Source: Corella eumyota (Eukaryota > Chordata > Ascidiacea > Phlebobranchia > Corellidae). From it: a stretch of DNA of 64,000 bases. Positions 21,242 through 33,793 of the stretch are shown one piece after another. The stretch spans positions 7,068,001 to 7,132,000 of the forward strand of contig OY720100.1 in NCBI GenBank assembly GCA_963082875.1, given 5' to 3'. A model generated the notes under the pieces. That model made no database searches. It was not told the DNA's origin and saw only the letters and a program-made list of their open reading frames with translations. Every line of letters starts with the position of its first letter. The first letter of the stretch is position 1. The translations under genes and the position numbers were made by a program.

Positions 21242-22262
21242 TTTAGTTAACAGTTGACTTCGTAAATTTGAAGTCGATAAAAAATGAAGCCTAAAACGAA
21301 AAAAACAAATTTTATAATCTTTTAAAAACTTCAGCTTTTATTAAACACTTATCATCTTAAAAAAACCTATATTTATACAAAGCTGGCCTTTTTCCTTTCA
21401 CTAGACCTTAACCGTTGATCAATTATATTTGCAACTAAGCAATTTTTCGCACAGCGGTTTTCATTTAATGACTTCTTATAATTCTTATGATTATTTGTGC
21501 CACTTAATGTGCTATGATCCATGCACATCTGAATAGGTTAAGTAAAGACTAGGTAAACTAATTCTTTGATTTCTCTACAAAATAGTCTTTGCAGGCTACT
21601 TAAGAGTTTAATTTCTTTCAAGTTGTTGTTTTAAAACTGTAAGATGTTTTGACTGTTCCCTCTGGATTGGCCAATTCAAAACAATTAAACACAAAGTAGG
21701 TCAGTCAGCAATTTTAAAAGAACCATAAAACAACTTTGGTTTTAGGTATTTTTAAATTGCCTCAAAACTTATGCAAAATATTTTAATACAATTTAGCAAA
21801 CATGTGCAACACCATAGCAATTCACAGTAATACAAGCCTAAAAGGGCAATAGGTAAATACTTAAGACATAACAACCAAGGTAAAAATATACAGAAAAAAC
21901 ATTGCAAAAAAACATTCGACATTACACAAACTTTCCAACTAGGAAGTAATATAAAATCAAGAAATTGATTAGGGGCAATATTGCCATTTTAACTTAAAAT
22001 ATTGACTTAAAAACAAATAAATTGAATTTCCAATACAGGGAAAATTTTACCAAAAATTTCCGGTATTTCAAAAAAATACCCACAATAATGACAATTTAGC
22101 GATTTGTTAAAGACCTCTAGTAGCAGCAAATAAAAAACAAGACGACAACACTTTAAATTTAATAAAAAAAAACTAGGTAAAATTTAAGTAAAACATTAAA
22201 AAGCAAAAAAAAAGTGTTTATTTTTGAGCCCATTAAATAATAAAATTAAGTAACACTAAACA
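21242..22262. other. Intergenic, no recognised content
   Basis: About 1 kb of AT-rich DNA upstream of the FN1-domain gene and downstream of the unknown gene. No repeat family member, RNA gene or convincing exon is seen. Confidence 0.6.
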
Positions 22263-25200
22263 TTATGAAAAATTCAACGAGTTATTAGTTTTCTTGCATA
22301 CAATTAATCTTGGACTTCTTTTGCCCTGCGCCGAAAACAAAAAATGTGTGAAAACTGCAGTATTTATGCTATTTTATCTTATATTTAAAAAAGGGAAAGC
22401 ATTTTAAAATAGTTAAATAATTTGGTTTAAAAAATATCTCTCTAGTGAAAAATATAAACTAAAAGGGAACAAAAAATTAAAGTTACCTGCAAATTATGAT
22501 TGTTTAAATTGTTATTGGTCCTACTGGGAATCTTTTGGGTTGGGGCAGACATACATCTTTTATAAGGTTCTTTATCATTACAAAAATTTCCAGGCTTAAT
22601 CCCAATAGGTTTAAATGGATCGCATATAACTTGGATGGGGATTTTTCTACGCCGGTCTTTAACAGGCTAAGTTAAAATGTAAATGTATTTTAGTAATATG
22701 TGATGGGGTGGCACAGGATTTAGACAATAAATATAGATTTGTAGCAAAGGCACAATAATGAAGTAGTAAAATTTATCATAGCTATAAGGGTAAAATATAA
22801 ATAACTTTTTACAGTAAATGTTCATAGGAGGGATATAAAGCCCTTTATATATCAATAAAATTTTCAATAAACTGACAAACCTTTAGATTGTGTTTTTGAA
22901 AAATTTCGCCAATATTTATGCTTTGTTCTTTAAGCTGTTGCTTTTTTCTATAACTCCTGTGTAAACAAAAAATGATTTTATTTTTTATCATGTAAATATA
23001 CTATTTATCCACAATATCAATAAGTTTACTGGGTTGAAGTAGTATTTCTAATCCCACATAAATCCCCATCATTCAAAGGCTTAGCCAATCCAAGTGCAGA
23101 CATTTGTGTCACGATTTTGTCTTCTGGATTATTCCATTCTAAACAAAAAAATATATAAAAAATAACTATTAAAAGAAGTTAAAAGTTTTTTATTTTTGTA
23201 ACAAAAATACTTATAATTATAATATAATCTTTACTTGTTCTTTTTGTTGTAAATTTTTATTTTAAAGAATATTACCATTTGTTTTTATTTGTTCATCAGC
23301 TTTTTTATCATAATCTTCGCTGTTTAGATTTTCTAATGCTAATTTAGGCACAAATGGACTCGTTAATTTTCGTTTTGTATTATTTTTTTTCTTAAAATTT
23401 CGAGCTTGTTTCTTTTTTGCTTTCGGCAATTGTAGTTTAACTCTAATAATAAATATGCAAAATATAATTTAAAGAAATTATTAAGGTAATGTAAAAAAAT
23501 ATAATTAACAATTACAAAGCTATTTTTCATTAACAAATATAGAAGTGTTTTGTTATTTTTTAAACAACCTACTTATTGTTTTGCTCATCAACAATCTCTG
23601 AACTATTTTTTGGACAAGATTCCAAAATGTCTGAAATGTTGAAATCAAATTCATCTAAATCATTTTCTTGCTCCGTTATACCACTCATCAATAAACCAGT
23701 GCCATCACATAAAGCAATATCAATGGTCACTTTTGGCTTAGGTGGTTCAGTAATTTGTGTAGTGCACAGTTCTTCTTTATATATTTCAGGCAGTTTAACC
23801 AATTCGTCTGGTATATATTTAACCATTTCTGGTTCTAATTGTTTGGATGGTGTTTTGACCATGTGCTTGAGAATGGATCGAACAGCAAATTGACGTATAT
23901 CGTCGTTTGGATTAAATTGAGATCGACTTGATAGAATATTTTTCTGATGTTGTTCATAATCTCGTGATGTCATTTCAGAGACGGGGCGTCGTAAGAGTAA
24001 ACACTTTAAAAATAAAAAGAATAATGTAATATGCTACTAGAACATGTAAAATAGTTACACAAAAGGTTCTTTAAAATATTTGGTAAAGTACTAAAAATAA
24101 TTTTTATAATAATTATAAGTTTTTACATTATTTAGATCAGTTGCATATTCATTATAAACTTCATCCATATAGTCTGGTGTAGTACATCTTAAAAAACAAA
24201 AAATGTAAGTTATAGAAATAAGAACAAACAAAAATTTTTAAGTTAAAACAACTAAGTGGAAAGTGGACAAAGGATTAGGTTTAGAAATTTAATTAACCTT
24301 TTTTTAAACGCCACCACTAATAAAACAAAAAACTTTATTGATTTCGTTTACTCATCCTCTTTTCTAAGGCCATTGTTAGGTAAAGTCGATTTTTTGTTTG
24401 ATTTACAATTAAGTTTTGTGAGAACCCTTGAAAAGCGAATGTGTTCAAAATAAAAGTAACAAAAATAAAAGAACAATAGATACAGTCCTTCATAAAACAA
24501 ATCCCATAATAAAGCAAAATTTTAAAGTATTTCAAATCCAATTTTTGTGAAAAAATTAAATATTTATTTCATTATCATCACAAAAGCAAATTTAATTAAA
24601 AAACTATTGCCAAAGTATAATTAAAATAACATTTTTTTATCACAATCAAAGTAATAATAAAACATTACAAAAAGGATTAATACATTATCAATAATTAAAA
24701 CTTTATATGTCCTTGATGTTACTTAACATTAGGTTTGTAAAAGGCTTAGCATAAAGAACTTGAAGTTATATCAAGCTTAAGTGAGCATTTTGATTGTTGT
24801 TGACAAAAGACAAGTGTGTATTATTGAAACAGTTAAGTGAAAAATCCAAAGGCCTTTTTTGATATTAAATGTAGACACACCAGATAACATTTATAACACA
24901 TTTAAACAAAAAGCAGGCTAGAATGTCAATCAAAGGTCCAGACAATTGTAAAATTAGCCACTCCAAGGATTTCGAGTATGCCTTAAACAAAGTGGCATCG
25001 TCATAACAGTAACATTACACTGGAGATATCTTTATAACAAATCATTCGAAACCCAAATATATATACAATTTCACAGATCAATTCAAACCAACAGACCAGG
25101 GTAATCAAACAATTTTAAAAATTATCTACAACAATTAAAAGATTCTGCACAATAGCTTAATATACGTCATTATTAAATATTGTTTCAATTGCTATTCTAG

Positions 25201-26793
25201 TATAAGGTATAATATGACACTTACTAGAGCGACCACTTTGACTTAGGCTATACATAATAAAGTGATTACAATAGGGTTTAAAGATACAAAGCTTTTATAT
25301 ATCATTTAATACATGTTTGTGAATTACCTGTTTTGTTCTGTTGTATTCTCATTTGTATTTGAAATTGAATATTGTTTTATTTGGGTGCATTTTTCGCCAG
25401 CAACTTAAAAGAAAATATTAACTAATAAAATTTAAATGCAGAGAAAAAACAAACACAAAAATTTTCTGTTGTTCTTTTTTAAAAGCAAACCTTTCATATT
25501 TGTTAGAGAAGGAGTACTTGCGATGGAGGATTTGGGTCTTCCTCTCAAATGGTCTGATCTCCGCTCCACCTTACCTTAAAATAGAAAATCAATAGAATTT
25601 AAAAAAAAGATTATCAAATTATTATCTGCTTTACCTAGTATCAATTATTTTATGTTATGAAAGTTCTGGTTTAACTACAGTAATAATTTATTACCTAAAG
25701 GTAGGCATGTTTTCGGTCGCTGAAATTTTTTTTGAAAACTTATACTTTTTCCGAATCCATTTGAGTAATGTCGATCTGTTGGGGTGGCCCTTAAAAAAAA
25801 ATATGTTGATATTTTACTATAAAAAATGTTACATTTTTTACCTTAAACTATTTGTTTTGTATATATTTAAATAGACAGTTTTTATTATTCTATATATATA
25901 TTACAAATATTTACCAACGAAAATGTTCCAATAAAACCCAATCAAAAATAAATAAAAAGTAAAATCTGTAGTTTCACAAAAATTATAACAAAAATGTTTT
26001 ATAATTTAAAAAAAAAAAACATTTTAATTTTTTCTTTAACCCATATATATATATATATGACTTATATTTAAAAATATAAAGCTTTTAACTGTTTATTAAT
26101 ATAAGCTGTGTTCCATTATCCTTATCCAATAAAATATACCGCCAAACCATACACTTCATAGAAAATGCTATTAAAATAAACAATACAATACAATAAAATA
26201 ACTGACAAATCTAACATTGAATTTAATAATAAACATTGTTTTTACAGTGTATTGTGTTTGATATTATCACAACAATGGCTTGACAAAAATGTTGTGCTTT
26301 TACATTACATAAAAAAATTTTAAAGAATAGAGATTATTACAAAACATGACATGATTTTTATATAAACAAAAATGTTTAACTATTGTTCATGTCAAAATAC
26401 CAATGAATTTAATCCAGAATAATTCATATTTTAAAATATTTAAAATGTAATTAAATAACAAAAAGTTAATATCAAATCGCAACTTTTATATAAAAAAATC
26501 GCAACTTTTATACAAATATTGTTTAAAAACACGCAACATATATAATAAGTTTGAAAACATATAACAGTTTAAAAATTATATACTTGATTAATTACAAAAA
26601 AACTGCTAAACAACTTAATTTTGGATTTTTTAGGCCAAATCGTATTGATATATCAGTACCTTAATATAAAAAAAATATTAAATAAAATCAAAAAAAAATA
26701 CCAGTAACATTGTTCCATAACTGATGTTATTGGAGGGTTGGCACTAATTTTAGTGTAAGCAAACACAGGAGTGCGTGGTGTTATTGAAGACAT
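22263..26793 (-). CDS. Unrecognised basic, probably disordered protein
   Basis: About eleven exons, all with consensus acceptors and donors and compatible phases: 26702-26793 (start MSSITPRTPVFAYTKISANP), about 25695-25790, 25490-25577, 25328-25407, 24133-24188, 23574-24003 (largest), 23280-23440, 23037-23140, 22878-22956, 22485-22670 and 22263 to about 22310 (ends NNSLNFS then TAA). About 480 residues. The most ordered-looking part is in the large exon: NPNDDIRQFAVRSILKHMVK, then PDELVKLPEIYKEELC and an acidic DLDEFDFNISDILESC. A Lys-rich patch (KAKKKQARNFKKKNNTKRK) could be a nuclear or microtubule-binding signal. The C-terminus is basic and Asn-rich. No signal peptide, membrane span or enzyme motif. 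I do not recognise the family. The intron between 24189 and 25327 (1.1 kb) shows nothing else. The gene is divergent from METTL15. Confidence 0.75.
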
Positions 26794-27573
26794 AGTCAAT
26801 CTTATTTTATTGGAATTACATATTCAGTTTATTAAAAAGGCTTTTATCTAAAACGTAAATCAGTTTAATAAACATTTCTCACCAAAAGCATAAAAGTGCA
26901 CAATTATTAAAAGTTTCCCAACACACTAAATATTTAACAACCTGTAAGTCAAACATAAAATTATATAAGCATAAATTAATGTCAATTTTTTTAAACCTAC
27001 TGTAATGTACGCAAATAACTTAACGCTGGGCTAGCTGCAATCGCCCGATAACTGGCGAAATTTAAAAAACCTTGACAATTTTTAAGACGAAATAAAAACT
27101 TGCATTTTTTAATGTAAAAATATAATTAAATGGAGCCATATTGTTTAGATATTTTTTAATACATAAGTTACCTATTAAATTAAATACATTTCATCTACTT
27201 TGATTCGAAGTGAACTCGCTGCATGACAACAAAATTGAATTTTGTTTCGTACGGGAAGATCCCAATGTTAGTACTACGACAGAAGACATAACCGTTCAGG
27301 CCTTGATAATTTTTGTAATATTAATGCATGAACGCTATAGTACTAAAAATGCACAATATAGTTGTTATTTTACTAAATTAAACTGTTACCTTAACAAAAC
27401 AATTTCTTTAATGAAAGTAAATGATTTTTAACCTAACAAATATATTCGTGGCACGTGTCACGCTTACAAGTATAACACGTGCATACATGTTATGACTGTA
27501 ATTTCAAAACAACTTAATATCAGCTTAAAAAGTTTTGAAGCTTGCTATATATTTTCCTGAAGCTGGTGAAACT
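26794..27573. promoter_or_regulatory. Shared divergent promoter region, unknown gene / METTL15
   Basis: The 780 bp between two start codons on opposite strands must hold both promoters. Two CACGTG palindromes lie at 27452-27457 and 27476-27481, about 95-120 bp upstream of the METTL15 start. An acceptor-like run (atatattttcctgaag) ends about 10 bases before that start codon and could be a trans-splice or 5' UTR splice site. Confidence 0.5.
27452..27481. promoter_or_regulatory. Pair of CACGTG E-boxes
   Basis: Two perfect CACGTG palindromes 24 bp apart, upstream of METTL15. Known ligands of this core are bHLH-zip factors such as USF, MYC/MAX and MITF/TFE. The pairing close to a start site is suggestive only. 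Confidence 0.45.
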
Positions 27574-29248
27574 ATGCGACCCTTTTTGTACAATTGCACA
27601 ACTTGCTACAACATATTATCACACACATTTGCAACACTTTTAAACAAGACAGCACCTCTTCACATTCCAGTTTTACTTGAAGAAACATTACATGGGTTAA
27701 AAATACAAAAGAATGCTCTAATACTTGATCTTACCTTTGGTTCTGGGGGTCATACTAGAGAAATACTAAATCGCTACCCTAGCTGCCATGTTATAGCTTT
27801 GGATAGAGATCAACGGGCACTTGATATTGCCAAAGAAATGTTGCAAAAACCTAAGTAAGTGTGTCACTTTAGTTGATGTTTTTTAAAAAACAATATACAT
27901 ACCTTCCTACATTAATATTAATAAAATTTGTCAGTTTTGGTATTTTAACATGCCTTACTTTAGATATAAAGAAAGATTAACACCAATATTGGGGAAGTTC
28001 TCAGAGGGGGAAAATTTGTTAAAAAATGCTGGTTTTAAGGAAAAGAGCATTACTCAAGTCATCCTGGATGCTGGATGTTCATCGATGCAGTTCGATGAAC
28101 CAGAACGTGGGTTTTCGCTTTCGAAAGATGGCCCACTTGACATGAGAATGGATGGAAACAGGTTTATTTTAATAAAAAAAAACAATTTTTCATTGGTATG
28201 GTAATTACAAAACACTAGGCTTCACTGAATGAGGTCCTGGGTTTGATCCTGCATCATCTCATACTGTAGCACCCTTGGGTAAGGTGCTATAAACGTGTAT
28301 GAACTCCTGCTAAGCCAGCACCTAATCAGCAGCTCAATTTTCAGGCAATTATAATCTATAATCTCTCAAACTGCCAAAAGCAGTTCAAGACAGGGTTGGG
28401 TAACAGATGTTAATCTATGTTTAGGTCGTGAAGTGAATCTTCTTACATTGAAGATAAATAAACATAATAAAAAAAAATTATCCCGAACATTTCTATATTT
28501 TGTTTTTTATTTAGAGACGCAGATCAAGTAACAGCAGCTGACGTGGTTAATAATTTAAATGTGGAGGATCTTAGTCTTATATTGTGTAAGTAGTAAGTGT
28601 ACTGTTAACATTTAAAAAAGAAATAAATCTTTAAAAAATATGCAGACAAATATGGGGATGAAAATAAATCTAAACAAATTGCACAAAGTATTTTCGAGAA
28701 TCGTCCTTTTTATACAACAAAAGAATTAGCTGAGGCAGTTGGAAATGCTTTCTCCTATAGCTCGCATATGATTCGAACAGATTCTCTTGGAAGAAGGTAT
28801 AAAAAAAATCAACAACATTTTTTTTGTTATTTTGTATTATAATCGTTAACCTATGTTTTAACAAAAGTTGAATTTTTATAGGTGCCATGCTGCTACAAAG
28901 ACATTTTTGGCTTTAAGAATTTATGTAAATGATGAAATGAATGAACTTTACAAGGGAATTAAACTGGCAGAAAAATACCTAAGTGATGAAGGCCGTATTG
29001 CTGCTATAACTTTTAACCCATTAGAGGATAGAATAGTTAAAAAAGCACTTGCAGGGATTGATATATCACAGCCTGTCGGTAAGACAATTCGTGAAAAAGC
29101 AAGGTCGAATATACAACAAAGTAATGAAAATCCGGCTTGGAAATCATATAAGAAAAAACTTTACATGCCAACAGAAGAGGAAGTGTTAAACAATGCACGA
29201 TCACGATCTGCAAAACTTAGAATAGCTGTGCGCTGTAGATCACATTAA
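27574..29248 (+). CDS. METTL15: METTL15, mitochondrial 12S rRNA m4C methyltransferase (RsmH family)
   Basis: SAM-dependent methyltransferase; the family methylates N4 of a small-subunit rRNA cytidine in mitochondria. Exons 27574-27854, 27964-28161, 28515-28585, 28646-28796 and 28882-29248 sum to 1,068 nt, 355 residues, with all phases fitting. The ATG at 27574 is chosen over upstream non-ATG options; the resulting N-terminus ([19 protein letters not shown]) lacks acids and suits a mitochondrial presequence. RsmH landmarks: [13 protein letters not shown], the SAM loop [49 protein letters not shown], the helical insert [12 protein letters not shown], the [17 protein letters not shown] helix, and LEDRIVK near the C-terminus, ending [10 protein letters not shown]. 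Intron 2 carries a SINE. It is convergent with INTS11, 203 bp between stops. The only gene on the plus strand. Confidence 0.96.
28208..28475 (+). mobile_element. tRNA-derived SINE in METTL15 intron 2
   Basis: Plus-oriented copy with a decayed A-box region, B-box-like gggtttgatcctg, body agcacccttgggtaaggtgc and agccagcacctaatcagcag, caaactgccaaaagcagttc, and the variant 3' part aggtcgtgaagtgaatctt before an A-rich tail. It shares the gtgaagt variant with the copy at 31770, unlike the cgcacattc/cgcgcattc type, so two subfamilies are likely. Confidence 0.85.
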
Positions 29249-29451
29249 ACTTTGTATTCTTGCAAAAGTATTTTTATGATTTTAATCTAATCGTTTCTCA
29301 CAGTGTTTTCCATATGATTCAAAATGTGATTTTCCAATTAGACCATAAGAGATTGCTTTAGCAGGTAAATTGTACAGTACTGGTAAGCATGTGAATTTAA
29401 AAATTTACCAAGGTTTAGAACCGATTTTTTTTCTTGTAAAAAACAAAGTTT

Positions 29452-32400
29452 TCAGGTAGTCTGAACAGGTAGACCAGCCTTCAGTAGATCCATGATGTAG
29501 TTGCCAAGTTCTTCATCTTGCAACGACCAGGAAACTAAAACTTGAATGTTGTCTGTATCTACATCTTCATCAACGATTGGTTTTGCTTTTAATAAAACCT
29601 AAAACAAAATAGGAATATTTAAAAACAGTATATAAGTTTAAAATTGAAGCCAATGTACTAGCTAAGCAGATAAAAAATTCTTAATAAATAAAAATATAGA
29701 AAAACACATATTGTAACATCTATAAATTTGGGTAAACAAGTTAATAAAGGCAATAGTAAAAATAATTTTACCATTTTTTGGAAATCAAATAAATTTCAAC
29801 ACTTACAGAATCTATCAAAATATTATTATCACCAGTTGTGCTGACATTATGGGTTCTCAACGTCTTTTTTAAATATTGTTGTAGTTGGGACATTGCATTT
29901 AAACGATTTATGCTTTGGATGTCAACAGTAGATGTAAACCTTAACTAGGTAAAAACAAAAAAATAAGACGAAGAGTTTTAAAAAGATTTTATTTAAATGT
30001 TTATCGTAATTTTACCTCGTGTTTTGTTAGTCCTAGTTCTTCAATGGCTTCATCTTGGTCGACAATTTTTAAACTACAAAAATTATAAAAAATAAATTTA
30101 CAAAACAAATTCATAAAATAATTATTAAGCAAAATAAAATTTAATTTAATACTCTACAAATTTATAAAGTGACACAAAATATTAAAAAAGTATTTTAATA
30201 TACTTAAAAAAGATACCTACTTATTTCCTTTCATTATCACTGCTCCATGAATAGTTTTAAGTCGTTTTGGGTTCGGCGTGATTCCATAAATTTCCCTGTT
30301 CTTCCGCAAAAGCTGCAACGATGCATCTGCAGTGATTGGCGGATTGGTTTGTATGACAACAGTTTCCCCATTGGCTGGTTTATAGCAAGGCAGCAAAAGC
30401 TCCTAAAATAAATATAAAACAGAAAATTAACTTTCGAAAAAATTTAAACCTAAACTTGGTACATTAACAAATCTGACCTTGTTAATCTTTGATTGTAGAA
30501 AGTCCATCTTGGTTGATTCTCCATGCACAAGCATGACATTATCTGGTTCACACATTCTAATAAGTTGCATGATACCTTTGGCATCTGCATGTGCACTGAA
30601 GGACATGTACTGCACTTGCATCTTTATTTCAACCACCTTAAATAAAAAAATAAAAACAGTTTTACTGTAGGTTAGTATATATTAATCGTAACCTGTTTAG
30701 GGTTTATAAAACCTTTTATTGCCCAAAAATGGCAATATAAAAAACTGTATAAATATAACTAAGTTCACATTTTTTATTAAAATTCACAAAGCCGAAATTC
30801 GTTTAAAAATATACATTGTATAGGTGTTTACTTTAAACTTTTTTTTTTTTTTTTTTTTTTCAAAAAATTAAATAATATTATGTTGGTAAGGGCATTAACT
30901 CACATGTACAACAATAAAAAGCCAATATTTAACCTGTCCTGGTTTTAGTTCAATTTTTCTCATTCCTGATAAAATTTTGTTGCCAACTGTACCAGCTACA
31001 CAATAGCCAGGCATTATAATCATGTTTTTCTCATTGGTGCACCAACGTTTGAATATCTCCAGGGATAAGCCTCCATGTAACATTCCAGGTGTTGCAAATA
31101 CCACCATTGGCCCTGGATTATCAATGTAAGATCTGACAGAAAAAGATAAAATAATAAAACCATTTAATATAAATTTTTTTCTTACAGGCCCTAACAAACA
31201 TATATACATATTTATATATTTTTTTTGTTATATTTATTTATCCACGATGTAGAAAGGTCAACTTGATGACCTAAAAATAGAGTAACAGCAGTTGCCCTGA
31301 CTTAGTTTAGAGTTGCCTTACGCAGTTTGGGATATTATAAATAATAATCACGCGAAAATTAAGCTTCTGATTAAGTGTTGGCTCAGCAAAAGTTTACACT
31401 GTTTAATTTGATCAAGGCGCTACAGCATGAGAGCACCAGGAATCGATTACGTGACCCCGAAGTGAAGCCCTTGCTAAAATTTATCTTCTAATAAATCTTA
31501 AATCATAGGTATATTTAATGCAATACAGGCTTATTTAAAAACTGTTTAAAAACAAGATTACAACATACCTATTGAATCCTTTAATGTGTTTAAAATCAAA
31601 CATATTTCTTTCCACGAATGTGTTTTTAATCTTCTGATTGGTCCAGGTAATAAATAACTTGTAGTACTCTGTAGCCTTGTTAGTAAGGCCAGTTGAGAAA
31701 TAAATAGGAACCTATAAATAAAAAGGGACATATGACATTTTAAGCCTATCACATTTAACAAGTCCAAGTATCTAATGGCAGGGTGAAGTAGTGGTCATAA
31801 CACTTCTTACCCTAACTGAGGTACTGGGTTCGATCCCTGCTATTCTCATACTGTAGCATTCTTGAGTAAGGAAACTCCTGCTGAACTAGAAATTATAATT
31901 TATAATATTCCAAACTGTCAAAGGCAACTTGAGTCTGGGTCGGGGTAATGGTTTTAACTTCATGTTTAGATCGTGAAGTCAACCTTCCCATATAGAAAAT
32001 AAATATATACAAAAAAATCCTAAAATTTATATTAACATTTTATAGTCTGAGGCTTTCAAATAACTTAGCAAAGAATTTTCTTTATTAAAATTTAACCTTA
32101 AGATTCATGCGATCCCAGTATGATTCAAGTAAGATGCAGAGCTCCTGTGCTCGCCCAAGAGCAAACACTGGGATCAGAACTTTTCCTCCATTCTCTACTC
32201 TTTCGTGAACTTTCTTGAGAAAATCTCTTTCACGACATCTGGTGATAAATTTTTTGTTTAATAACTTTTTTTATAAAAATTTAATATTTTTTGATTACAT
32301 AAAGAAAAAGACTTCCATAAAAAAACATGGACGATGTATTAGGTTCCCAAATAACTAATATAAATTGCTTATATGCAAAATTCTATCTGTTATAATTAAC

Positions 32401-33538
32401 AATTGATTTTCACAAAAATATTAACAAAACAACAATAAATGTACAACTAATTCCAGAATTGGCCCCAATTTAAATTTAAATTCATAAATTACTATACTTA
32501 TTCAATACAAGAATGCATTTCTTTACCTTTTTGAATCTCTTATTGTTGTTGCATATGTAGATTCAGTAATAAGCAAACTAGGTCTACATTTATCCACCCA
32601 CGCTGCACCCAAGTGACGATCTGGTGTCATGTTATAATCTCCAGTATACAGAACTGAGTCCGATCCTACTTTCATGTAAAACATGGCAGCCCCTAACACA
32701 TGGCCAGCATAATATGCTTTAATTTCAAGTTCATCATCAACCTAAAAATCAAAAATATTTAATATATACTTTTAAAAATCTAAAACTAAGTAATGCAATT
32801 TTTATTAACAAGTTTGCTATACTGGTATTATATTAGTACTTGTCTGAATGTTACATTCTAATTGTTTAAAGAAGCAGGGTTAAGAAATGAAAAAAAAATT
32901 TTTCTTGAACAAATAGACCTTAAACAAAATTAGTTAACTTACATGGACTGTTTGATGTAGGTTGACGGGAACCACCTTTTTCATACAATCCTTAATCATT
33001 TGCGAGGTAAAAAAATCAGTTTCTCCTTTTCTATCCACTGTGATTTTGCGATAATCTTCGAGCAATATCGGACAGATCGCTTTTGTCGGATGGGTCATGT
33101 AAATAGGGCCATCAAATCCAACCATTTCTGACATATAAGGCAATGCCCCACAGTGGTCCAAGTGAAAATGACTTCAAAAAAAATTAAAATATAGACAATA
33201 AAATATTTTAAATAAAAAGATTAAAAGCGATCGTCAAAGTTGAAGGTAAACTACAAAAACTAATATTTTAAGAAAGAATATATATACCATGTCCAGACCA
33301 AGTAATTATAATGGTTAGTGTTAAGTAATTTTCACCTTATAATAACACAGTCAATATGCTCTGTCAGTTTTCCATTTCCACCAGTGATATAATTAAAATA
33401 AGGAAATCTTCTTTCATCATTAAATCCCATATGCATACCACAATCCAGCATAATATTTTTGCCACCCAAACTCACAAGAATACAACTGCGACCAACATCC
33501 TGCCCCGCTCCTAATGGGACTATCCTAATATCAGGCAT
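29452..33538 (-). CDS. INTS11: Integrator complex subunit 11 endonuclease (CPSF3L)
   Basis: Metallo-beta-lactamase/beta-CASP RNA endonuclease of the Integrator complex; cleaves snRNA 3' ends and nascent transcripts at promoters. The start at 33538 gives [19 protein letters not shown], as in animal INTS11. Zinc motifs: [12 protein letters not shown] at the start of exon about 32942-33172 (the intron falls just before this His-rich motif), [16 protein letters not shown] and ESTYATT in exon about 32528-32740, FALGRAQEL in exon about 32098-32238. Exon 31569-31712 carries [13 protein letters not shown]. The beta-CASP motifs follow: [39 protein letters not shown] and VHGES. The last exon (29452-29598) ends [11 protein letters not shown]. 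All catalytic residues that I can place are present. Two SINEs in opposite orientation flank exon 31569-31712, and a poly(T) tract lies at 30839-30860. It sits 255 bp downstream of SCO1 on the same strand. Confidence 0.96.
30838..30862. repeat. Poly(T) tract in INTS11 intron
   Basis: An uninterrupted run of over twenty T (plus strand), A-rich on the transcribed strand. It could be a decayed retroposon tail or simple slippage; no SINE body adjoins it. Confidence 0.85.
31225..31470 (-). mobile_element. tRNA-derived SINE, diverged, in INTS11 intron
   Basis: Minus-oriented family copy: cacgatgtagaaaggtcaac, gtttgggatattataaataa, gattaagtgttggctcagca, ggcgctacagcatgagagca can be read on the plus strand in the order expected. 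The tRNA-like head is badly decayed. Confidence 0.8.
31770..32020 (+). mobile_element. tRNA-derived SINE, diverged, in INTS11 intron
   Basis: Plus-oriented copy with a good tRNA-like head (ggcagggtgaagtagtggt, B-box tgggttcgatccct), body actgtagcattcttgagtaa, caaactgtcaaaggcaactt, 3' part agatcgtgaagtcaacctt and tail atatatacaaaaaa. A block of about 25 bases in the middle body is missing. Opposite in orientation to the copy at 31225. Confidence 0.85.
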
Positions 33539-33573
33539 TATTTAAATTGTGCAAACAAGTATCCTACTTTGTT

Positions 33574-33590
33574 CTAAGAAAAAAATATTA
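33574..33590 (-). promoter_or_regulatory. 3' splice-acceptor-like site upstream of INTS11 start
   Basis: On the minus strand, TTTTTTTCTTAG ends at 33574, 35 bases before the INTS11 start codon, and no matching 5' UTR exon is seen in the 255 bp up to the SCO1 stop. This fits a spliced-leader trans-splice acceptor, known in Ciona for downstream operon genes. Confidence 0.45.
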
Positions 33591-33793
33591 TCACTAATCG
33601 GTTAGTATTAATTCTACATTATAAAGGGTGTTGTACAATAATTTACTTAAGTTGCAGCTTAATCCACTCAAAGTGCAATTTACTTGGAAACATTTAGGCA
33701 TACTGGTATAAAATAAATAAACCAATATAAACATAAAAAGTGATATAAATAGCTCTAAGACAATTTGTTAATATTACTAAAAAAGTCAAGTTT

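Noticed and set aside
27210-27431. 73-codon plus-strand frame upstream of METTL15
   Set aside because: Does not join METTL15 in frame, low-complexity composition, no family match.
27535-27573. Upstream TTG start for METTL15
   Set aside because: A non-ATG start is not needed: the ATG at 27574 gives a good mitochondrial presequence, and an acceptor-like site lies between the two.
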